Notes: generated by a model from the sequence alone, not told the origin. A stretch of 56,581 nt of DNA from JAFCCL01 sp041645325 (GCA_041645325.1 JBAZQI010000003.1:1-56581), one strand, 5' to 3'; shown: positions 22,533 to 32,040, counted from the first letter of the stretch. Numbers and translations: made by a program.

Positions 22533-24233
22533 TTATTTGCCTAAAATAAAATTTCCAATTACCAAACAATCAACTCTTTTATCTTTGAACGCATTTATTG
22601 CATCTACTGGTGAACATACAATCGGTTCTTCATGTGCATTAAAAGAAGTGTTTACAAACAGGGGCAAGCCACTGGCATCCTGATAAGCTTTTAATGTCTG
22701 ATAATAAAGTTTGTTTGATTCTTTGCAAACAACTTGCGGCCTTGCAGTTCCATCGACATGAACAACAGCCCCTGCCATTTTTTGCTTTTCTTTTGGAACA
22801 TCGAAAGTAATCGTCATAAACTTTGAAGGATACTTTGCATTTTCATAACCTGTAAAATAGTTCTTGGCTTCTTCTTCTAAAATTGAAGGGGCAAAAGGCA
22901 TAAACTCGGTTCTTGAAAGCCGCTTATTCAAACTGTCATTAATGCCCTTATCAGTCGGCTTTGCAACAATGCTTCTGTTGCCCAGGGCACGCGGGCCGTA
23001 TTCCATTCTTCCCTGGAACAAGCCGACAATCTTTCCTTCATCAATTCTGGCGGCAACCTCTGTGGGAATGTCATTGTAGTCTTTTGCGTTGAGTCCATTG
23101 TCAGTGATAGCCTGCTGGATTTCTTCATTGTTGAATTCCGGCCCAAAGTAAACGTCATTTAAGGCAAAGGGCTTGATGTTGGCTTGGTTTAGTGCTGCGC
23201 CAAGTGCAGTGCCGCCATCGCCCATATGTGGATGCACAAATATGCTTTCAACATTTGGCAAAGCCAAAAGCCTTTGGTTTAGTTTAACATTTGCAAACAC
23301 GCCTCCGGCCAAAACAACATTAGAAATGCCCGTCTTGTCAACCCAATATGAAACATACTTTGACAAAACATTTTCCAAATGAATTTGAACACTTGCAGCT
23401 AAATTCGCCTTATTAAAATTTCCAAGTTCTTTCTTAATCTTATTCAAAGCAGCATCATGTTTTGCTTTTAAATAATTAACAGTTCTGCCATTATTGTAAT
23501 TAATCCAATTCTCGAAATTTGGCAAGTATTCTGGTTTTCCAAAAGCGGCCAAACCAGTAATTTTTCCCTCATGCTTGTTTGAAGTAAAACCGCATAACTC
23601 TGTGACATAAGAGTAATATTTTCCAACACTATTGTAACTGCCTAACTCACTCAATCTTTCCATGTGACCATTTTCAGCAACAGAAATAGTTGAACACAAA
23701 GCATCGCCAGCAGCATCATAAGTGACAACTAAAGCCTTATTCAAACCGCCGGTAAAGTAAGCACAGGCGGCATGGCATTGATGATGCTCCACAAATTCAA
23801 CATCGCAATCAAAACCATGTCCCTTCAACCAAGCTTTCAACTTCTTATTGCGCTTCCAATACCATTGACCATACAAATTTTCGCCAAACTTTTGGATTCC
23901 AATGAAATAGTCTTTATTAAACAAATCTCCCAACAAAAAGGCGGCAGAACCAAGAAATTGCCTTGGCCCCATTATTACATTCATTGTCTGTACTTGCTTT
24001 AATGAAATTGGTTTTGGAAACCAGGGGGCATGCCAATTCGCAACAGCAATCAAATCAATATCCTTTGGCTCAAGTTTAGCCTGCTTCAAAACGCAATCAA
24101 TAGACTGTAGAGGAAGTCCTCGCACAAGTTTTATGCGATTAAGCCTTTCCTCATTCACAGCCGCAACAATCTTCCCATCCTTTACAACAGCAACTCCGCA
24201 ATCATGCCCATCACTCAACCCCAATACGTTCAT
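22533..24233 (-). CDS. NodU/CmcH-family carbamoyltransferase
   Basis: This 566-residue enzyme moves a carbamoyl group from carbamoyl phosphate, via a carbamoyl-adenylate, to a hydroxyl. The N-terminal Kae1-like domain has LGLSDGHDCGVAVVKDGKI and the metal-binding HHQCHAACAYF, then YDAAGD and LAGGVFANVKLNQ. The C-terminal domain has EYGPRALGNRSIVA and NTSFNAHEEPIV. In glycan clusters these enzymes carbamoylate sugars. The ATG is preceded by GGAG at good spacing and overlaps the GT4 stop by four bases. Confidence 0.92.
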   Translation of the reverse strand: MNVLGLSDGHDCGVAVVKDGKIVAAVNEERLNRIKLVRGLPLQSIDCVLKQAKLEPKDIDLIAVANWHAPWFPKPISLKQVQTMNVIMGPRQFLGSAAFLLGDLFNKDYFIGIQKFGENLYGQWYWKRNKKLKAWLKGHGFDCDVEFVEHHQCHAACAYFTGGLNKALVVTYDAAGDALCSTISVAENGHMERLSELGSYNSVGKYYSYVTELCGFTSNKHEGKITGLAAFGKPEYLPNFENWINYNNGRTVNYLKAKHDAALNKIKKELGNFNKANLAASVQIHLENVLSKYVSYWVDKTGISNVVLAGGVFANVKLNQRLLALPNVESIFVHPHMGDGGTALGAALNQANIKPFALNDVYFGPEFNNEEIQQAITDNGLNAKDYNDIPTEVAARIDEGKIVGLFQGRMEYGPRALGNRSIVAKPTDKGINDSLNKRLSRTEFMPFAPSILEEEAKNYFTGYENAKYPSKFMTITFDVPKEKQKMAGAVVHVDGTARPQVVCKESNKLYYQTLKAYQDASGLPLFVNTSFNAHEEPIVCSPVDAINAFKDKRVDCLVIGNFILGK

Positions 24234-25426
24234 TTCAAAGTCTCCTTATACTTCTTAACCATTTTTTTAACAAATATATCATAACTCAAATCATTTTTTA
24301 CTGTTTCTATACCGGCTTTTGAAAGGGTTGAAGCCAAATCCTTGTCCGACAAAATTCTGCAAACAGCCTTTGCCAAAGCGCTTGAATCCTTTTGCGGGAC
24401 AAGCAAACCATTAATGCCGTTTTTAACAACGTCGGGAATCCCGCCAACATTACAGGAAACAACAGGAACCCCGCAAGCCATTGCTTCTCCAATTACAAGC
24501 CCTTGACCCCCCTCTGTTTCTCCTTTGCTGTCAACAATCGCAGGCAAACAAAAAACATCAGCGCCGGCATAATAACTTGGCAAATCCGGAATAGGGATGC
24601 GCCCAGCCAAATAAACACTCTTGCTCAAACCTAATTCATCAACAACAGATTTGATTTTAAATTCTTCGGGTCCGCCGCCGCCAATAACAAGCAAAGCATT
24701 AGGGCATTTTTTAAGAATTTCAGGCATTGCTTTAACAAGATAAACATGGCCTTTCCTTTCAACAAGGCGACCCATTACAAAAATAACAGGGCGTTTTAAA
24801 AAATTCCGCCCAACAACTTTCTCATTATACCGTTTAGTATTAACCCCCCCACAAAACAAAACATCATGCTCTCTCGCCCCGATGCCAACAGCAGCGTCAT
24901 GGGTAGCAACACTATTAGAAGTCAACAATTTTGCAAACTTTGTTGGAAAACTTGCCAAAAAAGGCAAGCCAATCTTTTTAGACAGGTAAATCTCTGCTCC
25001 AAACAAATGCAAAGCAAAACAAAAATTGCAAAAATGCAAAGCAATCAATGCGGCCCATCCTTGGGGAAAAGCCCACAAAACCTGAACAACATCAGGCTCA
25101 AATTCCCTCACTGCTTTTCTTAAAGCAAAAGCATTCGACAAAATATACGGAACAAACTGTGCCTTTGCCAGCAAACTTCCCTTAATATTCTGCGCAATTC
25201 CACAGCCATAAGCAATCTTTTGCATTGAAACCGGCCACCAATACTGGAATCTGCGAATTTTCACGCCATCAATTTCATGCTCTTTGCACGCATTGCTGCA
25301 ATGGGCAGCCAAAACCATTACTTTATGTCCATTTCTTTCAAAAGCAGTTGCAACCTCGTAAACAAAATCAAGCTGCTCATCTTTCTTAGACTTCAAGAAA
25401 GTTGAAGTAACAAACAAAACCTTCAA
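24230..25426 (-). CDS. GT4-family glycosyltransferase
   Basis: The roughly 398-residue GT-B retaining transferase has FVTSTFLKSKKDEQLDFVYEVATAF at the N-terminus and, in the donor half, FVMGRLVERKGHVYLVKAMPEI, VIGGGGPEE, LAGRIPIPDLPSYYAGADVF and the ExxxxxxxE element in EGGQGLVIGEAMACGVPVV. I prefer a TTG start at 25426 to the ATG at 25432: a GGAGG site at 25434-25438 touches that ATG but sits seven bases from the TTG, and MKVLFVTSTF is the normal family start. It is first in the carbamoyltransferase operon. Confidence 0.86.
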   Translation of the reverse strand: MKVLFVTSTFLKSKKDEQLDFVYEVATAFERNGHKVMVLAAHCSNACKEHEIDGVKIRRFQYWWPVSMQKIAYGCGIAQNIKGSLLAKAQFVPYILSNAFALRKAVREFEPDVVQVLWAFPQGWAALIALHFCNFCFALHLFGAEIYLSKKIGLPFLASFPTKFAKLLTSNSVATHDAAVGIGAREHDVLFCGGVNTKRYNEKVVGRNFLKRPVIFVMGRLVERKGHVYLVKAMPEILKKCPNALLVIGGGGPEEFKIKSVVDELGLSKSVYLAGRIPIPDLPSYYAGADVFCLPAIVDSKGETEGGQGLVIGEAMACGVPVVSCNVGGIPDVVKNGINGLLVPQKDSSALAKAVCRILSDKDLASTLSKAGIETVKNDLSYDIFVKKMVKKYKETLK

Positions 25427-25733
25427 ATACATTCCTCCAAAAACTCCAACTTGCTAACCAAACTCTTCAGATTGCGCGAATATAATAACTAACCTTGCTT
25501 GGCATCACAATGGATGCATTATCCAAGACCGAAACAGAACTATACTTTGAATTCATCATAAAAAGCAATCAAACTGCTTTCATCAAGCTCTTGCAAAATC
25601 TCAGATTTCCCTGTGGGTAGGCCGCCGTTGCCTTGCATCTGGCGCCGGCCATTGATAAAAGACATTTCTCTTTGCTAGGCTTTAAAAAGTTTATGCACCT
25701 CTTTTTTTAGAACTGATTCCAGGGGCTTTTGCT
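25427..25733. other. Intergenic region with one weak short open frame
   Basis: This 307-base gap separates divergent genes. A 36-codon plus-strand frame (25510-25620, beginning MDALSKTETELYFEFIIKS) ends at a TAG, after which the same frame stays open for 29 more codons to a TAG before 25715. No ribosome-binding site is seen and the second half runs over the TATA box CTTTAAAAAG (25680-25689) of the next gene. I regard it as a remnant or chance frame. Confidence 0.3.
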
Positions 25734-26414
25734 GTGAAGGCGGTAAAAAAATTTGCGGGAAATTTTCTGAGGGATTACTACTGGCGGAAGCGCAGGATTC
25801 TTTTCATACCCTACGGCAATGACGAAAGCGTGGAAAGCTTTGCAAAGCTTTTTGACAAGGTTTCCGGCGAGGTTGAGCTTCTTCAGGCAAGGGCGGAAGC
25901 GTTTTTGCTTTACTCCTGCGCCTTGAAAACTAACAAGCTTAAGGGGGACATTGCCGAAGTCGGGGTTTACCAGGGCGGTTCGGCAAGGCTTATTTGTGAA
26001 GTGAAAGGCAAAAGAAAGCTTTTCCTTTTTGACACCTGGGAAGGCCTGCCTTATGACGACGAATATGACGCCAATATGAAAAAGGGGTGCTATAAGGCGG
26101 AATTTGAGGCTGCCAAAAGCTATCTCAAAGGATTTGACGGCGTTTCGTTCCACAGGGGCGTCTTTCCCGGCACTTCAGGCGTTATCAAAGACAAAAAGTT
26201 TTCGCTTGTTTCGCTTGACCTTGACCTTTACAAGGCCACAAAGGAATCCCTTGAATTCTTTTACCCAAGAATGGTCAAGGGCGGGGTAATAATCAGCCAC
26301 AACTACAAGGACCTTTCAGGGGTGAAAAAGGCCTTTGACTCTTTTTTCAGGGACAAGCCTGAACTTGTGCTTGGCCTGAACAACTCGCAGGTTCTTGTCC
26401 AAAAAACCTGCTGA
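25734..26414 (+). CDS. TylF/MycF-family O-methyltransferase
   Basis: The 226-residue protein belongs to the macrocin-O-methyltransferase group, which methylates sugar hydroxyls using SAM and Mg2+. It shows GDIAEVGVYQGGSARLICEV, LFLFDTWEGLPYDDEYD, a paired-Asp metal site in LVSLDLDLYKATKESLEFFYPRM, GGVIISHNYKD and SGVKKAFDSFF. The start is GTG at 25734, about 45 bases from a TATA box. The basic Trp/Tyr-rich N-terminus (FLRDYYWRKRR) may help membrane association. Confidence 0.86.
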   Translation: MKAVKKFAGNFLRDYYWRKRRILFIPYGNDESVESFAKLFDKVSGEVELLQARAEAFLLYSCALKTNKLKGDIAEVGVYQGGSARLICEVKGKRKLFLFDTWEGLPYDDEYDANMKKGCYKAEFEAAKSYLKGFDGVSFHRGVFPGTSGVIKDKKFSLVSLDLDLYKATKESLEFFYPRMVKGGVIISHNYKDLSGVKKAFDSFFRDKPELVLGLNNSQVLVQKTC

Positions 26415-26508
26415 AAGCCGTCAGATTCAATTCATTTTTTCGTGCAAAGCCGTCTGCTGCAAAGCATTTATAGTAGTTTTCCTGTCTTTTTAATGCTGGT
26501 CTTGAATC

Positions 26509-27930
26509 ATGACGTCCATTGAAAAGGGGACCTTTTACCTGTTTGGCTCAAGGTTTATCTTTTTCCTCTCGGGCTATGTTTTGCTGTTTGTCCTGGGCAG
26601 GTTTTTGCTTGACCCGGTGGAGTTCGGGATTTTCGGAGTGGTGTTCTCGATTGTCTCTCTCGCCAACACGGTCCTGCTTTATGGGATACAGCAGGCTGTT
26701 TCAAAGTTTGTTTCTGAAACCCCTTCAAAAGCAAAGGTGATTTTGCGCCAGGCATTAAAGCTTCAGTTTTTCTTTTCAATAGCGGTTTTCCTCAGCCTCT
26801 TTCTCTCCGCTGATTTTCTTGCATTTGTCCTGAACGACCCGAGCATTGGTCCATACCTGCGCATTGCTGCCTTTATTCCCCTGTTCCAGCCATTCTTTTC
26901 CGCAATACTTGGCTACCTTAACGGCCTAAAAAAGTTCAAGGAACAGGCAATTTTCACAAACTTTTACAGGATTCTGCACGCTGCCTTTCCAATAGCGCTT
27001 GCCTTAATCGGCTTTTCCCTTTTTGGAGTCTTTGCAGGCCTTGCTTTGTCCTCACTTGCCGCCCTTATAATGGGCCTTATTTTCATTGGTTCTGGAAAGC
27101 CCGGGTTTTTTTCAAAGAAAAAACTGCTTTTCTTTGCCGCCCCAATAATTATTTACCTCTTGCAGCAGAACGCCTTCCTAAGCATTGACCTACTGTTCCT
27201 GAAAGCGCTTGCAGGCCAGAACAGCAGCCTTTTGGCAGGCTATTACACCGTAGCCCAAACCCTTGCAAGGCTTCCATTTGAGCTTGCCGTAACCCTTTCC
27301 ATTGTACTTTTCCCCCTGGTCTCTGAAACAGTTTACTCCCGGAAAAAGGAAAAATCCGCTTTTTACATCAGGAACGCCTACAGATATTCCTTTCTTGCCG
27401 TTGCGCCTTTTGCGGCAATGTTTTTCTACACGTCCGCGGAATTGATTGCGCTGGTTTACGGCTCAGCTTACATCGCAGGCTCCGCAGCTTTAAGCATTCT
27501 TTCAGTTGCCTTTGTGTTCATGACAATTTTTGTGATTTCGGAAACAATAATTACGGCAAAAGGAAACCCAAAGGCAGCGGTTGGCCTTGCTTTCCTTGCC
27601 CTGATTGCCGATGCGTTGCTTTTGTATTTCCTTATTCCGCTGAACGGGCTTGAGGGTGCGGCAACGGCCTCTCTTTTTTCAATGCTTTTCGGGGCCCTCA
27701 TTTCAACAGCGTTTGTTTTCATCCACTTCCGCCGCTTCCCATGCAAAAGCATTGCAAAAATATGCATTGCATGCATTCCGGTAATCCTGATTTCGTTTTT
27801 TGTCCATGCCTCGGGCTTTTTCCTGATCGTAGAGTATGCCCTGCTTTCCCTGGTCTTCCTTGCAGCCCTGTTCCTGCTTGGAGAAGTCAAAGAAACCGAC
27901 CTGCAAAGGGTTATAAAAATGGTTATCTAG
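26509..27930 (+). CDS. Wzx-type polysaccharide flippase (MOP superfamily)
   Basis: This 473-residue integral membrane protein has about 12-14 hydrophobic segments and should move a lipid-linked glycan across the membrane. The N-terminus has the family pattern KGTFYLFGSRFIFFLSGYVLLFVLGRFLLDPVEFGIFGVVFS, followed by YGIQQAVSKFVSE. The middle has YYTVAQTLARLPFELAVTLSIVLFPLVSE. A TATA-like ATTTATAG lies about 40 bases upstream. A second flippase, from a different branch, is at 33677-35248. Confidence 0.86.
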   Translation: MTSIEKGTFYLFGSRFIFFLSGYVLLFVLGRFLLDPVEFGIFGVVFSIVSLANTVLLYGIQQAVSKFVSETPSKAKVILRQALKLQFFFSIAVFLSLFLSADFLAFVLNDPSIGPYLRIAAFIPLFQPFFSAILGYLNGLKKFKEQAIFTNFYRILHAAFPIALALIGFSLFGVFAGLALSSLAALIMGLIFIGSGKPGFFSKKKLLFFAAPIIIYLLQQNAFLSIDLLFLKALAGQNSSLLAGYYTVAQTLARLPFELAVTLSIVLFPLVSETVYSRKKEKSAFYIRNAYRYSFLAVAPFAAMFFYTSAELIALVYGSAYIAGSAALSILSVAFVFMTIFVISETIITAKGNPKAAVGLAFLALIADALLLYFLIPLNGLEGAATASLFSMLFGALISTAFVFIHFRRFPCKSIAKICIACIPVILISFFVHASGFFLIVEYALLSLVFLAALFLLGEVKETDLQRVIKMVI

Positions 27931-27969
27931 CCAAGGCAGGCAATCCAAACAATGCTTCCTGCACCTGCT

Positions 27970-29382
27970 TCACTTCATGTACTGCAGCAGGCTCCACCCG
28001 CTTCTAAAGCTTGACTTTAGCAAATTCCAGTTTGTGAGCCTCTGCTTTAAAGCCTTGAGCATGTAACTTGGCCTCAGGTAGTATTCCTTGTATGCCTGCT
28101 TGAGCCAGTACTGCATGTCCTGCATGCTGAGGCCGGGGTATTCAAAAATCGGCCTGATTTTTCCCTCGCAGTCAAGGTAGTCTGCCCAGTTTTTGAACCT
28201 GAGGTAACCTTTGCTTTTGAGAAACTCGTAGAATTCTGTTCCGGGGTATGGCTGGGCAACGCTGAACTGCACAAAATCAATGTTAAGCTGTTTTGCAAAC
28301 TCTATGGTTTTCTTGATGCTTTCAACTGTTTCGCCAGGCATTCCAAAAACAAATGTTCCATGCACCTGTATGCCTGCATCCTCAAATAATTTTGCGGCTT
28401 TTTTTGCCTGTTCTGTTGTGGCCCTCGGCCCCTTTTTCATGTTTTTCAGCTGTTCGTCACAGCCTGATTCAAAGCCAACCTTTACCAAAAAACATCCGGC
28501 TTTTTTCATTGCCTCCGCAATCTCCTTGTCAACGGAGTCAACCCTGCTGTAGGCGGCCCAGGGAAGGTTAATTTTTTCCTTAACCATCAAGCCGCACAAT
28601 TCAAGCAGGTATTTTTTGTTGACATTGAGGGTGTCATCGTTGAATAATACGCTTTTGAACTTGAAATTTTCTTTAAGGTGCTTGAGTTCTGCGACAACGT
28701 TTTCAGGAGACCTCATCCTGTAGCCCCTGCCATACATCAGCTGGGGCCCTGCGCAATAAATGCATTGGTGCGGGCAGCCCCTTCCGGCAAGCACAAAAGT
28801 GAAGGGATTCTTGTACAATGCAGAGTAATATTTTTCGTTTGGCAGCAGTTCCCTTGCCGGAAACGGAAGCTTATCAAGGTCCTGAATCAGCGGCCTTGCC
28901 TTGTTATGTATAATCTTTTTGCCTTTCTTGAACGAAATGCCTTCAATTTCCTCAAGCCTGGCTCCTTCGGCCAAATCCCTTATGGTGTAATCGTATTCGC
29001 CCCTTGCCACAATATCAAAGCCCTTGTCCAAGGTGTCTTCGGGAACAGCTGTTGCATGCACTCCGACAGCAATTGTTTTTGCGCCTGTTTTTGCCGCGAT
29101 TTTTTTTGCAATGCCCGCATCGCTTTCAACAGAGGCAGTTGAGGTAAGCATTACCACATACTCTGGTTCAAAGCCTGAAATTCTTTCAATTGTGGCTTCT
29201 TCGCCGATTTCAAGGGCTGGCGCGTCGATTAGGTCAACCTCGTGCCCGTTTCTTTGGCAGACTGCTGCGGCATAGCCCAGCATTATCGGCGGATGCAGGG
29301 CTTTTTGGGGCGAGACTGCCTGAAACCTGACTTCCCTGTTGTACGTCCCCCTGAACGGTGGGTTCAAAAATACGATATTCAT
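27970..29382 (-). CDS. B12-binding-domain radical SAM enzyme
   Basis: The 470 residues have an N-terminal cobalamin-binding Rossmann domain (MNIVFLNPPFRG, MLGYAAAVCQRNGHEVDLIDAP, AVGVHATAVPEDTL, VARGEYDYTIRDL) and a radical SAM barrel with the cluster motif GRGCPHQCIYCAGP. RVDSVDKEIAEAMKKAGCFLVKVGFESG and HGTFVFGMPGET follow. This is the BchE/hopanoid-methylase-like class B group, which methylates or rearranges unreactive carbons. The C-terminal AYKEYYLRPSYM is shared with the two other such enzymes here. A GGTGAAGG site and TATA box precede the ATG. The substrate is unknown. Confidence 0.88.
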   Translation of the reverse strand: MNIVFLNPPFRGTYNREVRFQAVSPQKALHPPIMLGYAAAVCQRNGHEVDLIDAPALEIGEEATIERISGFEPEYVVMLTSTASVESDAGIAKKIAAKTGAKTIAVGVHATAVPEDTLDKGFDIVARGEYDYTIRDLAEGARLEEIEGISFKKGKKIIHNKARPLIQDLDKLPFPARELLPNEKYYSALYKNPFTFVLAGRGCPHQCIYCAGPQLMYGRGYRMRSPENVVAELKHLKENFKFKSVLFNDDTLNVNKKYLLELCGLMVKEKINLPWAAYSRVDSVDKEIAEAMKKAGCFLVKVGFESGCDEQLKNMKKGPRATTEQAKKAAKLFEDAGIQVHGTFVFGMPGETVESIKKTIEFAKQLNIDFVQFSVAQPYPGTEFYEFLKSKGYLRFKNWADYLDCEGKIRPIFEYPGLSMQDMQYWLKQAYKEYYLRPSYMLKALKQRLTNWNLLKSSFRSGWSLLQYMK

Positions 29383-29502
29383 GCCTTCACCAAAACACGG
29401 TTTATAAGTAATAGCAACAAGGTTTTCTTTTTTAACTTAACCAATTTGGTACAATCTTTGGGATTAAATCAAATTAAAACACTTGGGGCTTAAATTGTTT
29501 TT

Positions 29503-30795
29503 ATGGCAAAGCATTCGATAACCCTGGTTAACCCTGCTTTCGGCGTTTATGTTGCGCATCCCAGCCCGCCGCTTGGACTAGCCTATCTCAAGGCCGCTCT
29601 TGAAAAGAACGGAATACCTGCTGTGCTTGTTGATGAAACAGCAGGAATGTCAATAACGCCTGAATCAATTGAAACGGAGTGGGTCGGCATTTCGGTTTTT
29701 ACGCCAACAGCCAAGATGGCTTACGAAATGGCCGATGCATTCAGGGCAATCGGGAAAAAGGTTGTGCTTGGCGGCCCGCATGTTTCAATACTGCCAAAAG
29801 AGGCGCTGAGGCATGCCGACAAGGTTATTGTCGGCGAGGGCGAAAAAAGCATTCTTGAGATTTTTTCGTCAAAGAAAAAGGTAATAAGCAGCCTGCTCAT
29901 AAAAGACATTGATTCAATTCTTTTTCCGGACTGGCACGGCCTTCCTTTGGAAAAGTACACGGCGCCTACAAGAAAGCACGCCTATCTCAAGGTCATGACT
30001 TCAAGGGGCTGCCCCTGGGGCTGTGTCTACTGCTTTAAGGGCGTTTTTGGCCGCTGTTACAGGATGAGATCGTTCCAAAACGTGGTTGATGAGGTTGAGG
30101 CATTGCAAGCCGAGTATGGCACAAGGGAAATTGCTTTCATTGATGACAATTTTTCGCAAAACAGGGAAAGGACAGTTGACATCTGCCGGGAAATCCTGCA
30201 AAGGCGGATAAAGATTGACTGGGCCTGCCCGAATGGCGTGAGGGTTGACACAATGGATTTGCCTTTGCTTAAGCTCATGAAAAAGGCGGGCTGTTACCAG
30301 CTTTCTTTCGGCGTTGAGTCTGGAAACCAGGAAGTGCTTGACAAAATCGGAAAAGGCATTAAATTGGAGCAGGTTGAAAATGCAGTGGGGTGGGCGAAGG
30401 AAGCTGGCATTGAAACAATCGGCTTTTTTATGATAGGCCTGCCTTTTGACAATGAGAAAACAATGCAGCAGACAATTGATTTTGCAAAAAAATTGCCGTT
30501 GGACCTTGTGCAGTTCACGGTAACAGTTCCATACCCCGGAACAGAGCTTTACGGCATGGTTGAAAAAAAAGGCAGGTTTTTGGTAGAGGACTGGAGCGCT
30601 TTCGGCAGCTATTCCGGAAAAGCCTATTACGAGTTCGGGGCCCTTGACAAGGACTTGGTCGAAAGAATGTACAAGAAGGCCTACAAGGAGGTTTACTTCA
30701 GGCCCGGTTATGCCCTGAAAAGGGTTGCAAAGAATCCAAAGCTTTTGCTCTCAGGCGTGAAATACTTCTCGGCAATGTTCGGGAAAAAGAATTGA
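29503..30795 (+). CDS. B12-binding-domain radical SAM enzyme
   Basis: A 430-residue class B-type enzyme with a B12-binding domain (LVNPAFGVYVAHPSPPLGLAYLKAALEKNGIPAVLVDET, VVLGGPHVSILPKEAL, VGEGEKSILEI). Then come the iron-sulfur motif SRGCPWGCVYCFKGVFG, FIDDNFSQNRERTVDICREIL, LMKKAGCYQLSFGVESGNQEVLDKI and FFMIGLPFDNEKT. The tail AYKEVYFRPGYALKRVAKNPK resembles the divergent neighbour at 27970-29382. The pair shares a 120-base promoter region. Two paralogues side by side suggest successive or related modifications of one lipid or sugar. Confidence 0.88.
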   Translation: MAKHSITLVNPAFGVYVAHPSPPLGLAYLKAALEKNGIPAVLVDETAGMSITPESIETEWVGISVFTPTAKMAYEMADAFRAIGKKVVLGGPHVSILPKEALRHADKVIVGEGEKSILEIFSSKKKVISSLLIKDIDSILFPDWHGLPLEKYTAPTRKHAYLKVMTSRGCPWGCVYCFKGVFGRCYRMRSFQNVVDEVEALQAEYGTREIAFIDDNFSQNRERTVDICREILQRRIKIDWACPNGVRVDTMDLPLLKLMKKAGCYQLSFGVESGNQEVLDKIGKGIKLEQVENAVGWAKEAGIETIGFFMIGLPFDNEKTMQQTIDFAKKLPLDLVQFTVTVPYPGTELYGMVEKKGRFLVEDWSAFGSYSGKAYYEFGALDKDLVERMYKKAYKEVYFRPGYALKRVAKNPKLLLSGVKYFSAMFGKKN

Positions 30796-30810
30796 CCTTG
30801 TTTGAAATAT

Positions 30811-30916
30811 TTTGCGAAGGCAGTTTTTCCCAAGGCTTTTCTGAACCCGTAGGGTTCAGAAACCGTAAGAGATGCTTTAGTAGCATCTCTAAGGTTTTGT
30901 ATCAGCAAAAAGGCTT
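30811..30916 (+). repeat. Copy A of a ~105-nt two-hairpin element
   Basis: It begins with a 28-base block (30811-30838) that matches copy B (32041-32068) at 26 positions. Hairpin 1 is TCTGAACCC-GTA-GGGTTCAGA (30840-30860) and hairpin 2 is AGAGATGCT-TTAGT-AGCATCTCT (30868-30890). A tail TTTTGTATCAGCAAAAAGGCTT follows, similar to copy B. The hairpin sequences differ from copy B while both stay paired. It lies between the convergent radical SAM and GT2 genes. Confidence 0.55.
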
Positions 30917-30930
30917 AATGTTCAGGAAAA

Positions 30931-31908
30931 CTAGCTGATGTCATTTTTTTCCGTTTCCTTTTTTTTAATCCTATAAAGGATTTCTTCCTGAATCCTTTTC
31001 TGCCTGTCAATGAGGTCTGCAAGCAGGGCAAGGACAAGCAGCAGCAATCCCACGACAATCAGCAGGACATCAAGGTTGACAAGCCAAGCAGGCACTGCCG
31101 GATTTTGGGGAAATTGTGATTCCATCCAAAGGTAGAATGCTTGGATTACCCCAAAGCCTGCCATTAAGATTCCGATGCTTCCAAAGAACTGCAGGGGCTT
31201 GTAGTCGCGCAGTGTCCTTATGATGATCATCATGGCCCTGATGCCGTAAATGTACCAGTGCTTTACTACCCTGCTTTTTCCTTTGCGTTCGCCTTCGACT
31301 TTGCAGGCAACCTCTTCAATTCTCATGCCTTTTTGCGACAAGTCCATCAAAACCTCTTGGGTGTACGTAAACCTTGCAAACAGGTTTGTCCTCAGCGCGG
31401 CTTCCCTGCTGTAAGCCCTGAAGCCGCACTGCGTATCGGTAAAACTGCTTCCTGTGAACAGGTTTATTATTTTGGTAAACAGCCTGTTTCCAAACCTTTT
31501 AACAGAAGGCATTTTCGGCTCAAGCTTTTTGTCCAAAAACCTGCTGCAGGTGACAACGTCTGCTTTGCCCTGCAGTATTGGCTTCACGAGCTTTGGAATG
31601 TCTTTCGGGTTGAATTGGCCGTCTGCGTCAATGTTGACGATAATGCCTGCGCCCATTTTCAGGGCTGTGTCAAGCCCTGTTTGGAATGCCATCCCAAGCC
31701 CCTTGTTTCCCTTGTGTGAAACGATTTTGTCAGCGCCTGCGTTTTTGGCTTTTTGAACTGTTTTGTCAGTGCTGCCGTCGTCCACAATAAGCACGAGCGT
31801 TTTTTCAATGCCTTGTATTTTTCTTGGAATGGCGTTTATTACAGCGGCAATTGTCTTTTCCTCATTGAAGGCCGGAATCAGCACGACAAGCTTTTGCGTT
31901 TCCTTCAT
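30931..31908 (-). CDS. Dolichol-phosphate sugar synthase-like GT2 with two C-terminal membrane helices
   Basis: A 325-residue enzyme that loads a sugar on a polyprenyl phosphate. The GT-A core reads VVLIPAFNEEKTIAAVINAIP, LIVDDGSTDKTVQKA, GNKGLGMAFQTGLDTALKMGAGIIVNIDADGQFNP (DADGQ donor-metal motif) and TDTQCGFRAYSREA. Two helices (FFGSIGILMAGFGVIQAFYLWM, NLDVLLIVVGLLLLVLALLADL) and a basic tail follow. The product would serve the GT-C transferase encoded divergently. A TATA-like TTTTAAAAG lies upstream of the ATG. Confidence 0.9.
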   Translation of the reverse strand: MKETQKLVVLIPAFNEEKTIAAVINAIPRKIQGIEKTLVLIVDDGSTDKTVQKAKNAGADKIVSHKGNKGLGMAFQTGLDTALKMGAGIIVNIDADGQFNPKDIPKLVKPILQGKADVVTCSRFLDKKLEPKMPSVKRFGNRLFTKIINLFTGSSFTDTQCGFRAYSREAALRTNLFARFTYTQEVLMDLSQKGMRIEEVACKVEGERKGKSRVVKHWYIYGIRAMMIIIRTLRDYKPLQFFGSIGILMAGFGVIQAFYLWMESQFPQNPAVPAWLVNLDVLLIVVGLLLLVLALLADLIDRQKRIQEEILYRIKKKETEKNDIS

Positions 31909-32040
31909 ATTTAACCAATTCTGCCTTTTAACTCTTTTAAAACCGTTATTTTTTGATTAACGTACTATACTATTATGGTTTTCTTTAAATACCCTTTCGG
32001 ATTAACTCTAGTAAATGCCATCCGGTTTTTTTCAGGGCTT

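Noticed and set aside
25510..25714. Pyrrolysine-containing small protein
   Set aside because: No pyl genes are seen, the frame lacks a ribosome-binding site, and its second half covers the promoter of the next gene.
30841..30890. Tandem hairpins at the radical SAM gene end as an ordinary intrinsic terminator
   Set aside because: No U-run follows the stems, archaeal termination does not depend on hairpins, and a related structure lies in a gene leader at 32041-32113.
30698..30908. Minus-strand frames of 62-66 codons over the end of the radical SAM gene
   Set aside because: They are antisense to a well-supported gene and to the hairpin element, with no promoter or ribosome-binding site.
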